DNA from: Marisa cornuarietis
Lineage: Eukaryota; Mollusca; Gastropoda; Architaenioglossa; Ampullariidae
Direction: 5' to 3'
Length of the DNA stretch: 64,000 nt
NCBI GenBank assembly: GCA_004794655.1
Contig: SMMW01000025.1
Coordinates: 3,392,501 to 3,456,500 of the forward strand
The notes under the pieces are model-generated. The model ran no database searches. It saw only the letters and a program-made list of their open reading frames with translations, and was not told the origin of the DNA. Of this stretch, positions 47,220 through 60,339 are shown one piece after another. How positions within the stretch are numbered: position 1 is the first letter of the stretch; every line of letters starts with the position of its first letter. A program made the position numbers and the translations under genes.

Positions 47220-50019
47220 AATGTTCGCGACTTTTTTTTAATTGTTTAATGGCATGTTTATATCTTGCGTTTCTTGATGGAGTAGTAGCATGCAGGTGAG
47301 CCGGTGAGGCCAACAATAAACCTGCTGCTCATTGGACCCACCTTTAGTTTTCTTTGCCATCCGCAGCTTTTGGCTCACGTTTGTAAACAAGGTCTATTTA
47401 ACAGGCGACCTTCGCATCTCCTTTTCATGTAAACATGAACTATAGCATATTGCCCAGAAACTATGGATAGTTTTATTCTGTCAGTAATTTTATGTAAGGT
47501 GCGATGTGATATTAGTTTTCGTGAAAAGCCGAAAAAATTTAATGCTACTGATATATTTGAATATGCAGTTTTTACTGGTATATTGAATATAGAGGCAACA
47601 TTTTAACACGAAAAGTCAAGTTAGAACGGCATCACTTTCTCAAAAGAAAAATTCTATCAAGGTCCAAAATTATACCTTTCTTTTCTCTGTCTTTCCTTTC
47701 TGACACAAGCCACCCACACCGAGCTGATAAATCATGTTCTGGCCGGCTGCTAGGGTCAAGAGTCACTTCCTCTGTGAGAAAGGCCAGCTGGGTGCATTTT
47801 CACTCGTGGCTAAATATGGCAACAGAACAAATTGGCATCTTTTGCATGATTATGATCTTTAAATAGAAGCAATTCCGTAAGGACTGAGAATGAATCTTCT
47901 CAACACGTGTTCATTTTCAACTGCTCTGCGTGAAGTCCAATGGCCGGTTGCGTGAGATCTCATATACTTAAAACAGTGGCCTTCAACGTTTCATAGGGTA
48001 AGTACGGGGGCTTTTATGCATAGATATACATAAAAAAATCATGCAGCCCAACTCAGACCAGTGCAGCTTGTCGAGATGCTCGAGGACAGCACAGACAGTT
48101 AACAACACCCCCCCCCCCACTCCAACAAAAAAAACTTTTTGCAATATTCAACCAAATTTAATTTTGAATGTAAATTTCAGAAGAATTTAACCACCTACGT
48201 GTTGCCCACTTGGCAAACAACCAAAACGATTATAAATAGAAGACAATAAGTGAATGAACTTTGAAGAAAAATGGCAGGACGAGAGTAGCAGAAGAAGAGT
48301 ACATCGCCGCAATGAAAACGATGGTGAATGAGAGAAAGAGTTTCCTCTTATGAGACAGTGAGAAACCGAGAAAGAGGTAATCTGCGTGCGTGGGTGCACG
48401 CGCGTGAATGTTTGATGTTGTTTTTAGAAGAATTTCTGTCGGCACATCATGCTTCAGATAGCGGGAAGGTGAAAGACGGCTTTCTGGAGACGACGACCCT
48501 GCTACACATGTCTCCAGAGGCTCTCAGTCGAGCATTGTTTGCGCGCGCTGTGTCTACGCGGAAGGGCATAAAAGAGATTTCTTCTTTTCAACGCTGTCGT
48601 AAATTTCGTCTCTCACGTCGACTGGAGACGAACGATGAAAGACGCCTTGCTTGAAAGCGATGTTCTGCGGGGAAACGCAGTCTCTGATGAAAAGAACTGC
48701 CGTCCCGCTTCTCTTTGTTACGTAGGTTGTCTTTCCTTACCCAGCTGCCGGAGAATAGCGGCCTTGGACATCTTGCACACGTATCTGTCTACATCTGATG
48801 AAAGACAAGGCGGCAATGCCACATTGTTAAATGCAATTCGCATGTATGAAAATAACACAAGCTGAAGAATATTTTGAGTTGGTTGATTACAACGAAGAAA
48901 GTGGCTTGCACTTCATAATAAGTGATAAACCAAATGCAGAGTCTATCCGTCGATAAACCTTTCATGACTTGTACGTCTTTAGTAAATCAGAACAAAAAAA
49001 AGCCGCAAGCCTTATGAGAACAGAGAGAGAGAGAGGGGCTTGACACTTGACAGCTTTAATATCACTGGCTCAGTCATTAGAACATGCGAGCAGGGGTTCC
49101 AGCATAGTAACAGAAAAAGGATGGTCGTATAAAACCTTCATCAAAGACGGGACATTTTCATTTAGTGAAATCTAAGGATATATATATATATATCTGAGCA
49201 CCGGGGACCACCATGTGCACAAATATTACCATCACGTGCATCTGGTACTAACAGGACAATTTTTCATCTCACATGGACGCAAACAAAAGCACGCATACAG
49301 AACCATAAACACCAATTCTTGATTTGCATATTCTTACCATTATAAAACCTTGGATTGATTCACAACTTTCACAACAATAAGCTTTTCCAATATAGGGTAC
49401 TGAAATTGATTTTTCCCTAATTTTCCTTGTTTCAGCTATGTATTCAGTTCTTTAGTGTCAGCACATTCTCTAAGCTTTTTGTGTTAGATAATTCTAAGAA
49501 ACCAAATTTTTCTCAAATTGTTTCGCGTACCCAACAAATGTCAAGAAAGAGACCTTCATGTTTTCTTACAGACTGGGCAGTCTATACTGTTGTACTGTTG
49601 CCTCTTGGTCAAACCATTTCTGTTAGCATTAATGGAAGATTGTTTCCAATCTGCTCATTGCACTGATATGTCAGTTCAATATTACAGTAAACAAATATTT
49701 CTCAGGCTGCATATTGTCGCTAAATAAAAGGAACCAGTGGTATTTTTAATTATTTTACTTTATTGTACTGTTTTTCAGTTCTGATTGTCCGCTTGGCAAA
49801 AAGAGCAGATGTCTCATCTTTAAATTTTGATATAAATATTTCACGAACCCCTCCTCTCTGATGAAGCTATACCAGATGTAATCAATATTCAATGCAGTTT
49901 ACATATGTGTGTATATATATATATATACTTAGGATGTTTACCCACTTTGTTAACCAAAAGCATATTTGAAAAATGAAAGAACATATCTGAGAAGCATTGA
50001 TAGCAAATGTGGGGAATTT
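47220..50019. other. Intergenic, weak promoter-like spot near 48.5 kb
   Basis: GCGCGCGC (48541) is followed by CATAAAAG at 48568-48575, a TATA-like string, and then a CT-rich tract, resembling a core promoter. The open frames after it (48635-48865) are unrecognised. TA repeats lie at 49171-49191 and 49913-49926. Otherwise featureless. Confidence 0.25.
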
Positions 50020-50259
50020 TTACAGACAAGCACAGTTACTTTTCACTAGGCTCCAAATTTCAGCACTGTACATCGGGACTACTTTTACCTGAAAATCAAT
50101 GTTTCCAGATACATCATGAATTATTTTAGAGCTTTTCAGATGTCTATTACTCTGTCCTTTCATGCATGATTTGCTGGAAACCACATACAAAGTTGAAAAG
50201 CACATTCCTAAATATTTGTAGCCATTTGTCAGCTTCGCTGTCATATTTCCATAAACCAC
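50020..50259 (-). mobile_element. LINE reverse-transcriptase fragment, same type as 9.3-9.7 kb
   Basis: The minus strand reads NGYKYLGMCFSTL, later VSGNIDFQVKVVPMYSAEIW. These align with YKYLGIVFSTR and the VQPILLYGSEIG block of the LINE at 9347-9679. Short and decayed. Confidence 0.6.
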
Positions 50260-50929
50260 TGTTCATGTGCGATTTCCCCCTTGAGAGACAGAGAGAGAGA
50301 GATGCCGCATGACAAGATTCCATCTGCCGGCTCGTTGAGAGTTCTGGGGCCAGTTGCACAACACATTTCTAATTTTAAACACTTTTAGGCCTTAACTCTA
50401 TTTAGATAACTAGTTTAAAGTGCAAACCACAATTTCAGAATTTTTAAAACTAAAACTGCTTTAAGTAAGATTTAAGTCTGACTTTCCGTCCTGTCAGTAC
50501 AATTTTGTGTATGTTTTTTCTGCAGTGCATCAAAATGGCTAAGAAGAGATTTTGCTTCTTTAGAACAGTTTTAAGGTTTAGAAAGTGTTGTGCAACTGGT
50601 CCCTGCCTTCCGTCTTCTTGAAATTTGTAGCGTATACGAGGAAGCAGATTATCAGTCGTATCCAGTATCATGATAAGGAACATCTGTATCACTAGCAGAT
50701 TCAGCTGACAACTTTAGAGCCGATCATATAACAGTATAACAACTGTTAACAAATCTTAAAATGTACAGAAATCTAATACTGATGGCGCACTTCAAACTGT
50801 TTGTCAACTTTTGAAAGCAAAAACTTTTGAATGGACCTCGCGCTGATCGCATTTCTGTGGCGCTCCAAGCGAATTTGCTAAAGCCGTCTCCTATTTAGTA
50901 TTGATAAATGAGCTTGTTTAATAACAATG

Positions 50930-51635
50930 ATAACAATAACAACAACGATAATTTACATAACGCTTTCCAATGATTTGCTCAGAGCGCTTTAAATAATTAA
51001 TATACAGACTGAATGATCAGCAACCATCCACCCATATTCGCATATACATGTAACAGACACACTAACTTTTACAACACACACTCACTCATACACAAAGTAA
51101 ATTACAGACACACGTTATACATGCTCGTGGTCAGGACAGGGTCACAGTGAAGTCACCATTCTGAAAGATGCGTCTTAACCTTGGACTTAAAAGTGGTAAA
51201 ACAATCAGAGTGTCGAAGGCGGATGGGTAATCTGTTCCAAGCTGGTGGGTCTTGGTATGGTCCATACGTCTTTGTCTTAGCTAGTGGGACTCGTAGATGC
51301 TTGGTGTCTGAAGATGAGCGAAGAAGTCGTGCATGCGTATGCTTGAGGCTAATAGATTTCATACCGATAACTCCAGCACCTTTGTGTATGAGATGCCTTT
51401 CGAGTCTTCGTAAAAGCGGAGACTGTATAGTAGTTACTTCCCATACAACATTGAATAGCCTTTGGAGAGAAGACAGAAGCTCTAAAAAAAAAAAAGTAAA
51501 GAAAAATGCATAGAAGTCAGGCACTGTGACAGGGGCACGCCTGTAGTCAAAGTCGTTATTCAAATGAAATATCCAAACAAATATGTGAGTTGCATTCCGC
51601 AAAACAGCTTTTTTAAAAAACAAATCTGTTACCAC
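50930..51635 (-). mobile_element. CR1-like LINE 3' end
   Basis: Minus-strand open frame 51635-51153 ends with TYGPYQDPPAWNRLPIRLRH then SDCFTTFKSKVKTHL, the signature C-terminus of CR1/jockey-group reverse transcriptases (proper name of the motif: A-W-N-x-L-P-x-x-L-R). The 3' tail down to about 50930 holds the GCGCTTT motif and ends in an ATAACAA-type simple repeat. 5'-truncated; the open part upstream of the signature is diverged. Confidence 0.8.
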
Positions 51636-52263
51636 GACTTCCAGAAATGTGGAATTTGTTTTTAAATTACACTAAAGTAAGATGCTTGGGAAGCACCTAA
51701 TCTGATAACGAAACGTATTCCTTGTTTTGATGATGTTGCAAAAGCTACAGTCATAAATCTGACATTTCCACGCTTTGTTTCTTCAGCTAATTAAACTATT
51801 TTAAAGTTTTTATGCGTAAAGCTATGTGAACAAATGGCGCGCAATCTGTATGAAGAGGCAGCAGATTTATCAGCTACAGCGGTGGACATCAAGTTGCCAA
51901 AAGGATAAATTCAGTTTTATAACATATGAGTGTTGGTGGTGCTTTTAAAATTAAAGTCCAGTATTTGACAAGATAAAACATTTTCCCGTTTTCGAGTGTT
52001 ATTCCAATGTGGCTAGAAAACCTAGGATTCTTGATCTGTTCAGGTCTGCTTGCAGGAAGGCCCATATATGCAATATTAATGAGCGGTGAATTTTTTTTGC
52101 AGGAGGCTAATATTTAAAAATGAAAGCTTATGAGGTGGCCGACAAATTTTAACAGTATTACTCTTCAGGATTTCCAAAGAAATCGCGCAAACGATGCAAC
52201 AATGCATACGGCAACACATTCGGGCGAACACACATATAAACATATGCATACACATAACCACAG

Positions 52264-52266
52264 GCA

Positions 52267-52306
<40 letters not shown>

Positions 52307-52406
52307 TACTTGAAGACACTCATTTACACTTGCTTACACATAAAGATATATCGCACACACACAAACACACACACACACACACACACTCTCTCTCTCTCTC
52401 TCTCAC
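52264..52406. repeat. Compound (CA)n and (CT)n microsatellites
   Basis: CA runs at 52264-52304 and about 52354-52386, followed by CT at 52387-52406. Frames crossing them are not genes. Confidence 0.95.
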
Positions 52407-54199
52407 AGCCTAACAGACGTGCTACGAGACTATTTGGACAAACACTAAGACGCCACGTACAACAGAAAGCGTTGCCACAGATGTGTGTAGTGTCCGTGGA
52501 TACAGACTGTGGTGATTCATGCTGAATCAAGCATTGTAAACGTGTCCAAACGCCGACATCTTGACCGCTCCTAATGGCCATCGATGACCATATCGGTAAC
52601 ATTCAGAGACCAGTGGCGACTTGGACAGATTTAGCCGGAAATAGGCCGGCCCCTGTCTGGGAGCAGCAAACAAAGCAGAAATCTAGATGGCAGACTCTAA
52701 GGCGACGCCGTGGCTGCTGTGGAGAACCATTAGGAGGATTATGACTCAAACCCTCGCGCCCTTTAGCCAGACAATCTCCTCCCCACACTGCAGATGCGTT
52801 TACACAGCTGAAGATTGCCCTACTTATAGTTTCAAGAAAAGATACAAGTTTAATTTATCTATCTACTGACTGATACGCCTCCCTCTAGTCGTCGTCGTGG
52901 TCCTGGTTGCTGTCGTCTTGCGCTTCCTCTTCGTCTCATCAACGGTGAGGTTGACCTCTGGCTTTTGTTTAGGATCTACAAACAGAAAACCGCTTGCGCA
53001 AGTTCTCGTCACTGACTCTTGTCGCATACAAAAGAAAGCAGTTAAGCTACCTCTTTTTGAAGTGACTGTTGATCTTCTTTTATTTCTCGTGCCAACAGCC
53101 CGAAGGAGAACGGTAACGGAAGCGGCGCGGAGGTGCCCCGAGCGCGTTAGAGATCTGTGGATCCGTGACGCTCGCACCCTGCACTCTTAGGAGGCTGCCA
53201 ATATTGAGCACAAGACAATGATATCATCTCTCGGGTACTTGCGTGCTGGGGTGGGAGGCTGAGCTGATTTAGATAGCGGCTATAATGCAGTCTACAAAGC
53301 AAATAGAATTTCTCGCACGGATTGCCAATATTATCGAGACACGGTCGAAAGCCTGGAGCTGAATGCATACCTCAGTATAACTGTTCTGAAAAATATATTG
53401 TTTTTTTTGCACCTTCACCGTGAGCGGTAAGATACTCCGGCTTTCTCCTGAATGGATTACGCCAGAAGATCAGCGAAAGTAAAGAAAATGTGTTTGTGTG
53501 GAACCCCCCCCAAAAAAAACAAACTCTTATTCATGTTGGTCAGGATAGTACCACAGAAAACAAAAGACAAACCATTTCGTGCATTGCTACAAATGTATTA
53601 AAAATGTTTAGTTTTTTTTTCAAAGTAAGGCATATTAGAATGAGCATTTGGGGCATCATGCTGTCGTGACATTTTCATTGCTATGGTTACCATAAAATTC
53701 TAGCATGCATCTGAAAGACATGTACTTTTTACACATTAGATGCAAAGATATCTTAGCCTACTATCTTTCATTCGGCCCTCTTCATCTTCTCCATAAGAAG
53801 GCAGTTTGCCAAGAACAGTATTCTTAGATAAACATGGTGCTTTCAACTTTTCCGCTGAGTTTGGATCCGCGCTAATGGCGTCTCTCTCTTCCCTTTAGCT
53901 CTCACTTCATCGTCTTCCTTCTTGCTTTCTCGCTTCTTTTCCCCTAGTACGTTTTCAATTTGTTATTATTTTTTTAATAGCAAAACGGGACTAGGGGTAT
54001 ACTAACACGAAGGGTGTGTAACTGAAGCCTACTTCTGTACTTGTTCAATCCACAACCGGCATGTCTTTTTACGCCTTCTGTCTTTCTGCAAGATTAACAG
54101 ATGTCTATTCTTCAGGTAAGTCTAAAGAGACGACAGCTCATTTTGGCGAATCAGGTAGACCGCCATTTCGGGTGAAGAGTGGTGGAGGGGTGGGGTAGC
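52407..54199. other. No recognised feature
   Basis: Overlapping open frames on both strands (52863-53190) arise from GC-richer sequence with Arg/Thr-rich translations and no domain. I see no gene. Confidence 0.4.
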
Positions 54200-54940
54200 C
54201 GTACGTTAGGTCACGTGACCGATTTTCCGCGCTGACGGCGCGAGCTTGCATCCTTTCCCACTATTCACGCATGGCAAAAGGCAGCAAGTGGCACGGTATC
54301 GCTCGCAGTCAACGCTGGCAGATCGTCCACGTGTGGCCGGCCGGCTGTCTGCCTGGCTGGCGCTCCGTCTCTACGTCGTTGTTCTGTCTGCCCTCATCCT
54401 GACTATAGACGTCCCCTCCTCGCCCCTCACAACACACACACATCCCTACATTACCCACCACCCAGCTTCCCCTCCCCCCACCCCTCAACCCGACACATCC
54501 CTTGTCAGTGCAAGCTCCCCATTCCCCGACCCCACAACCGTGTGATACCTTAGTTCTTCGCAGACCGCTGGCTTCTCCAGAAGACGAGTTCCTCGTGCGT
54601 GAGGGAACCTTTCTTCAAGTTTGAAAGCGGTTAGTTCCCGGATCGACTGACACAGCGGACGCTAGAAGGTGGTGGGGGGATTTGGAAAAGGAGGAGAGGG
54701 CCGAGAGGATGTGACGCCGCCGACAAGACAGTTGCTTCCCCGGACTGTGGCTGCTTGGTGGTGCGGCGACTGGGACGCCAGACCTCAAAGGGTGGTCGCA
54801 CGCGGATGCACGCTGACCAAGCTGTCCCGGACCTGCTGGTCTTGTGCATGTCCATGACCAGTCCCACGTCCCGCTGGCATCTGGCCGGACATCCGTGCCT
54901 TTGCAGTCCGTCGCGCTTTACCGGGTGGAACACATGAACA
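54200..54940 (+). promoter_or_regulatory. Promoter-like GC-rich block with possible 5' UTR exon
   Basis: GGTCACGTGACC at 54208-54219 is a perfect 12 bp palindrome around an E-box (bHLH-type site; its core GTCACGTGAC equals the CLEAR/USF-type consensus). TTTTCCGCGC, similar to an E2F site, follows at once. GC-rich, CpG-containing sequence continues to a strong donor AACAG|GTAGGT at 54940/54941. Stops in all frames near the donor suggest an untranslated first exon of a plus-strand gene continuing to the right. No downstream exon was recognised before 64000, so a long first intron would be needed. Confidence 0.35.
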
Positions 54941-54997
54941 GGTAGGTGTCACAGGTGTCAGTGGCTGATTGCGCGCCGCCCCGCAGCTGCATTTGCT

Positions 54998-55100
54998 GCA
55001 GTGATATATCTAGACAGACTTGATGTTACATGTATAGACAGACTTAATGTTATATGTCTAGACAGACTTGAAGCTGCTTCTGTAGATGGACTCGATGTTA
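54998..55100. repeat. 24 bp tandem repeat, about 4 copies
   Basis: TCTAGACAGACTTGATGTTA followed by CATG repeats with drift (TATAGACAGACTTAATG, TCTAGACAGACTTGAAG, TGTAGATGGACTCGATG). Confidence 0.75.
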
Positions 55101-55577
55101 CTACCACCGATTGAGCTTGTAAACTAAGCAGGCGAGTCGGTAAAACAACATCATTGTCTGGTTTGGAGTGATCGGCGGTATTTTGTAGTCTTTTCCGGTA
55201 AGCTGCACAATTTCATCGAACGACACTAGATATTTTTTGTACTTATATATTTTATATAACTTAGCGATGCAGGCCTAATAAGCAACTTGATTCATGGCTA
55301 AGCGACCTTAGTTATTCAGTGTGCACTTTTTCACAAGCATAGTTATCTGCTGAATTATTTGTGGAATAGTCGAGGTTTCAGAAAAGATTGAATGCCTTCC
55401 TTTTTTTCGCTCTCTCTCTCCCCTTTCTCGCACACACAGACACATAACCGCGTAAAAGCATAGCAACGAGCATTAAGACAGACTTAAACTCGTCTATTTA
55501 AATAAGGTTAGAAACAGTGAACAAAAGACACAGCAAGTAGTCAGACAGGCAAGTAGAAGAGGAACAAAAGCCGAATC

Positions 55578-55826
55578 CTTCAAGCAAACATTTTGTACTA
55601 TCCTAATCCGTTAGGCTAACATATTGTACTCTCCTCATCCGTTAGGCAAACATATTGTACTCTCCTCATCCGTTCGGCAAATATTTTTTACTATCCTAAT
55701 CCGTTAGGCAAACATATTGTATTCTCATCATCCGTTAGGCAAACATATTGTAGTTTACTAATCCGTCAGCAAACATTTTCTACTCTCTTGATCCGTTAGG
55801 CAAACATATTCTACTATTCTCATCTT
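55578..55826. repeat. 31 bp minisatellite, about 8 copies
   Basis: Consensus unit starts CCGTTAGGCAAACATATTGT and ends ACTCTCCTCAT. Copies differ by a few substitutions; one carries CCGTTCGGC, one CCGTCAGC. No frame runs through. Confidence 0.9.
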
Positions 55827-55829
55827 GAA

Positions 55830-58800
55830 CGTTGTTATCTTCCCCTCCCCACCTCATTTTTTTGAATGAAGGAGCGGGGGTTAAAGAAAAACCAGTTTGA
55901 GAACAACGCACAGCAAAGAAGGAAGGTGGGCGGCGCAGGTCTTTGTATCAAGACAGGTTATTATTAAAAAAAATATTACGAGTCCAAAAGTTCGCTTGTG
56001 TGTACCTATAGCAATAGACGCATTTAGCAATACAGTGTACTTCGTAAGTCTAAAATGCTCGCCGATGTGTTCTCGCCGAACAAAAGCAGAAGGCAGTTTT
56101 GTCTGGTCAGACTGGAAGCAGCTTGGCTTTTAAACGCATTGTGTTAAGCACGTTTCGGTAAAACTGTTTTATTTGTGATTCTGTATTTGAATGAAAGCAG
56201 GAGGAAAGCGTTACGAAAAAATAAAATATTGCCGCATTAGGAGTCTGCACGCCTGTTTTTAAAAAATATACATGCATGTATGTCTGCAGAAGCCACGTAA
56301 ATGTACACTCGGCCAACAAAAAATGTATGAGTGTGAATTTAGGAAACGACTGATGAAGCATGGAGGGTATTAGAGCTAAAAACGTTGCCGTACACACGGC
56401 CGAGGTCATCTGATAGTTCTGACAGTTTAAAGGCAGCCTTCACGGCTCAAGGCTGTGCCATGGGGGCCTTATCAAGCACCACCCCTGAGACGCGACACAG
56501 ACATGCGTGGTGATGGAGGTAGGGAGTCCTCCTCCCAGCTCTCACAAGCCCAGCCACACTATCTCTAGACCCCAAGAATCACTCCAGAAACGCGCTGGTT
56601 GTATAAAATGTTACAGTCGCAGCTGAACGTTTTTTTGAGTGGGTGGGGGATGGGAGCGAGTGATGGAGGAGAGGGGAAACGTTTTCTGGTCATCATGAAG
56701 TCCTTGCTGACCGCTGCTAGGGCATCATGCAGCACCTGCTGCTTACGTCGGACGGAAGGCACGCGGACGGGTCAGTCAATCATGCACGATAGAGAAGGTA
56801 GTGTGGTGATTATCACATGGAGGTCTGGCATCATTGTCTGACTGTCTGTCGCGATGGGGGCACACTCTCTCCGCCGTGCCCCATGCGATATGAAGATAAG
56901 GCGAGGACGTAGTGCATGCCACAGATACGCTGCCGGTTCGGGAGCGGGGTTAGAGGAGAGGATAGAGACTCCGTGATTTCACATCAGCTAGGGTGAGTGG
57001 TTCACTGACTTGAGGCCGATGTCAGACGGACTAAAGCTGTGCCGTGGGTGTCCTTGTAATAGGCCGCTTGAAGACGAAGTGAGATACTTTGCCGAGTTTG
57101 TATTTAACTTGACGTGCAACTTAAAAAAAAAAATCCTAACAGCTGGGGCAAGATAGTCAAGCGAACGTGTGGGGGGATTTTTTTTTTTTTTTTTTTAGGG
57201 TGGGAAGGTTGTGATATATTTCATGGAGAGCTCCTAAGCATTGGGAGAATAATTATACAGTGCTGCAAGACCGATGGTATCTTATTTTAGACGCGCAAAG
57301 AAATGTTTTAAGAAAGTTGACATAAAGGAGAAATGATAGAAAAGGAACATATGAATACCAGAAAAAGTTGCAGAGTTCCCACTCACCCACCCCCTCCCCA
57401 GATCGTGATCCAGCAAATAACACTGGGAATTACCATGAAAATAACCCCGTCTGTCCAGAGATCATTAGAGGCCTGTAATGACAAAACGATCATTTCAGGC
57501 ATGTCCCAGTTTGGCCGTGTGGTCGGACGTCTAGACAACCCCAAGACCTCTTGACAAACGTGCTGGCAGACGTATGGCAGCGCCCTCTTCTGCCCCCTGC
57601 ATAGCTGACGACCCTTCTTCAGCTCGCACAGGAAACAGCAATCGATAACAATCATCACGTAAGGTCATCAACGACTCCCCCACTCCACACAACTCTTCGT
57701 TACTCCCAGAGTTGACTGCAGATGCATTCAACTACCGTCGTTAGCAGAGAGAGCAAGAGGACAGGATTGGTGGTCCGGTCCGGTCCGTAAATGACTGCAC
57801 TTTGACCTTTCACGACGCTCATCGGAGGCGTCCAGCAGGGCTCAGTAGCCTATTTGCATCTGTGACATGTTGTGTCCAGTGCTTTGCTTTTCGAGTAGCC
57901 AGTCCCTCCAGTCTCTTGGGCCGTGAGTCATTGCTGACGTTGCGAGTGGACAAAGAAAGAGGGGGAGGAGTGTGGGATGAAACTTTGAGGAAATGGCGGT
58001 GGTAGTGGTGGTTGAGGGGGCGGTTGTAACATAAGACTACCGAAATCAGGATGGAAATATTGGTGCCCTCGTGCACAAGCCCACGCATATGCATAAGCAC
58101 TGCGCAGTCGGCGGATGGATGTGTTAGCATGCGAGCGACGGCTTTCGACGGTTAAATTTTTTTTAAATAAAAAAAACGAGATAAGAGCTCTCTGGCTTTT
58201 CGTTTACGTCTATGACCTCTTCATTATTCTTTAATCGTGTATGTGAAAACTGGATAAAACCGTACAGTCCACACTACTTAGTATTATTCACTTTGCTTGA
58301 ATTTGCTATTTAATTAATTCAAGATTTTTGCGGACATCTTTTTCAGCAGAAATAATATTGATGAGAAGGACTAAGGATCAATACAAGACAAACAAGTACA
58401 AGTAGAGGGATTTTTGTCATCACAGCATCCATAAATCTTAAGACTGTCATTAGCTTATAAAAAAACTGAAGTAATCTGCAATGATAAACAAAAGATTACC
58501 AAAAGCGTACTTTTTAAAACTATAGAACCCGTGGAAACACCATAGCTGATAATGAAATCTGTGCTTCTACCATATTCGTCAGCAAAGTCATTTGTTTTTA
58601 TACCCCGGAATCGTTGGTGTTTACGCATCCTGATGCTGATGAGACTTCCGAAACTTGATCCAAATTCGGAAAATCTGGACTACGTGGGAGTGTGTGTCCT
58701 TTTTTTTTTCCTTCGTAAATGCCCCGAGTGATTCGGGATTTCCAGCGTGGGCAGTGCCATTCTTTCCATTAGTTGTATTTCGTAACCCATTTTTTCTGGA

Positions 58801-60000
58801 ATGGTAATGTGAAGAAACACACGCAGCAGGAGAAGGACAAAAGTGGGTCTGCGCTATGAGGCGAGTGGTGGAGGCAAATGCCAGCTCTGCCTTGTTTGTT
58901 ATCTAAATTTGCTGAGAGCGCGAACATGGATAGAGAAGGGGGTAAGTAAGAAGGGTCATAACACCCTTCTTGATCCGAGTGCATGTTGATAAGTAGATAA
59001 ATTAACCCCTGACATTTCCCCTCATCCCTAAATACGTCGACATCATCCATGGTAGGTGTACGTCAAAATCAAGGTCGACACACAATATTTTGGCCTGAAG
59101 AGCCATGGACTGGGAGCGCATCGTGTTTTTCCCGTTAAGCGGTGTTAGGCTGAGACTTGCGCCATACAGCTTCATTTGTGGTCAATGTGTGTGTGTGTGT
59201 GTGTGTGTGTTACTTCTGACCCTCTCCTCCTCTACTATATCACGTAAGAGGGATATTTTTAGGTCTATTAAGACTACCTGGTCTTATTTATTTATTTTGT
59301 CCAATGGCTAGACCAAGCTACGACGTTATTTTTTCAAAATCTAAGTGAATACTTCATTTATGTTGTCGAGAAACTAGCAAACACAGGTCACCACGCGCAG
59401 AGAAAGTTTGAAACTGTGATGTCAGACCAATGACCACAAAGGGCGCTTAATCAGCATATGGATCCGACTTTCTCATTGGCTGGAATCTTGGTGACGTAAT
59501 GACATCTAGGTAAACGCGTGATGTTACAGTTTTGAATATTTCTGTGCACGCTGCACAGACAGGCGAGTGCATAAATACAATTACATATTCCCACCCACGG
59601 ACGCACGCACGCGCGCGCTCAAGCGCACATTGTGCATTCATTTTATGTATGTCTATTTTGACACTTAAGTTCTTTTGTTAATCTAACGCACATTGAATTG
59701 CATTCTTGCTCTGTATTGGCTGTGTCAGACACCTCGTAAACTGCCACTGGGGCTCCCTCCATACATCAGCTCACAGCTTACCTGTAATCGCACTTGACGT
59801 CAATGTTTGCGGGTGGCCAATCATTCACACTGATACATGGGTGCTAGGAAGTCTCAGCAAAAATATACCACCTCTAATGTTAAGTTACACTTTAGATACC
59901 CCTCTGCCTCTGTGTAATGTTCACCACATTCAACTTCTCCGAATGTCATTCCTTTCTTATTTTCTTTTGACCGTAGAAAATATTTCACAAAAATATTATT
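55830..60000. other. Non-coding stretch right of the minisatellite
   Basis: Only short unrelated frames, homopolymer runs (T at 57180-57196) and the GT repeat at 59187. No element ends or domains recognised. Confidence 0.45.
59187..59210. repeat. (GT)n microsatellite
   Basis: About 12 GT units, uninterrupted. Confidence 0.95.
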
Positions 60001-60008
60001 ACTCGTTC

Positions 60009-60086
60009 ATATGTATGTATGTATGTGTGTGTGTATGTATGTATGTATGTATGTATGTATGTATGTATGTATGTATGTATGTATGC
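60009..60086. repeat. (ATGT)n microsatellite
   Basis: Tetranucleotide TATG repeat with a short GTGTGT interruption near 60026. Open frames here encode only Met-Tyr-Val-Cys repeats and are not genes. Confidence 0.97.
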
Positions 60087-60193
60087 AATGTATGCATGTA
60101 AACGTATATCTGGTTGGATAGGTGTGTGTACTGCACGCAAAAGCTTGATTGATATTTAACCATAAACAACATGTCTCTATAGCCTATGGTTTG

Positions 60194-60329
60194 ACTGATA
60201 ACAAGAAAAAACATAATTGTGGCCTGCGTTTAGTGTGATAACATGGGAAATATTTCACCGAAGGCCTTCTCGACAGATAACGTGTAAAACCTTATCACCG
60301 TGACTCGAGCTACGGGTGATAAGATAAAC
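60194..60329. promoter_or_regulatory. Cluster of GATA-type sites
   Basis: Within about 135 bp: ACTGATAAC (60194), GTGATAAC (60235), AGATAAC (60275), CTTATCACC (60291) and GGTGATAAGATAA (60315, two overlapping sites). The fourth and fifth form a perfect 9 bp inverted pair. Such density suggests an enhancer bound by GATA factors; no gene link is visible. Confidence 0.3.
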
Positions 60330-60339
60330 ACATGCCACT

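Noticed and set aside
48328..48865. Two overlapping frames near 48.5 kb
   Set aside because: No domain, no clear splice sites; Arg/Ser-rich composition could be chance.
52130..52525. 131-codon plus-strand open frame and its minus partner
   Set aside because: Driven by CA and CT microsatellites; no domain or splice context.
52863..53190. Overlapping frames on both strands with basic composition
   Set aside because: Arg/Thr-rich text on both strands is typical of open GC-richer DNA, not of a gene; no homology recognised.
54246..54545. Frame with a hydrophobic stretch resembling a signal peptide, then Pro/Ser/Thr-rich tail
   Set aside because: Lies in the GC-rich promoter-like block; the tail is C-rich low complexity and there is no mature domain.
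55578..55826. Regular repeats considered as a CRISPR array
   Set aside because: Units are head-to-tail with no unique spacers, in eukaryotic DNA; it is a minisatellite.
59706..60101. 131-codon plus-strand open frame
   Set aside because: The C-terminal third is the ATGT repeat; the rest has no recognisable family.
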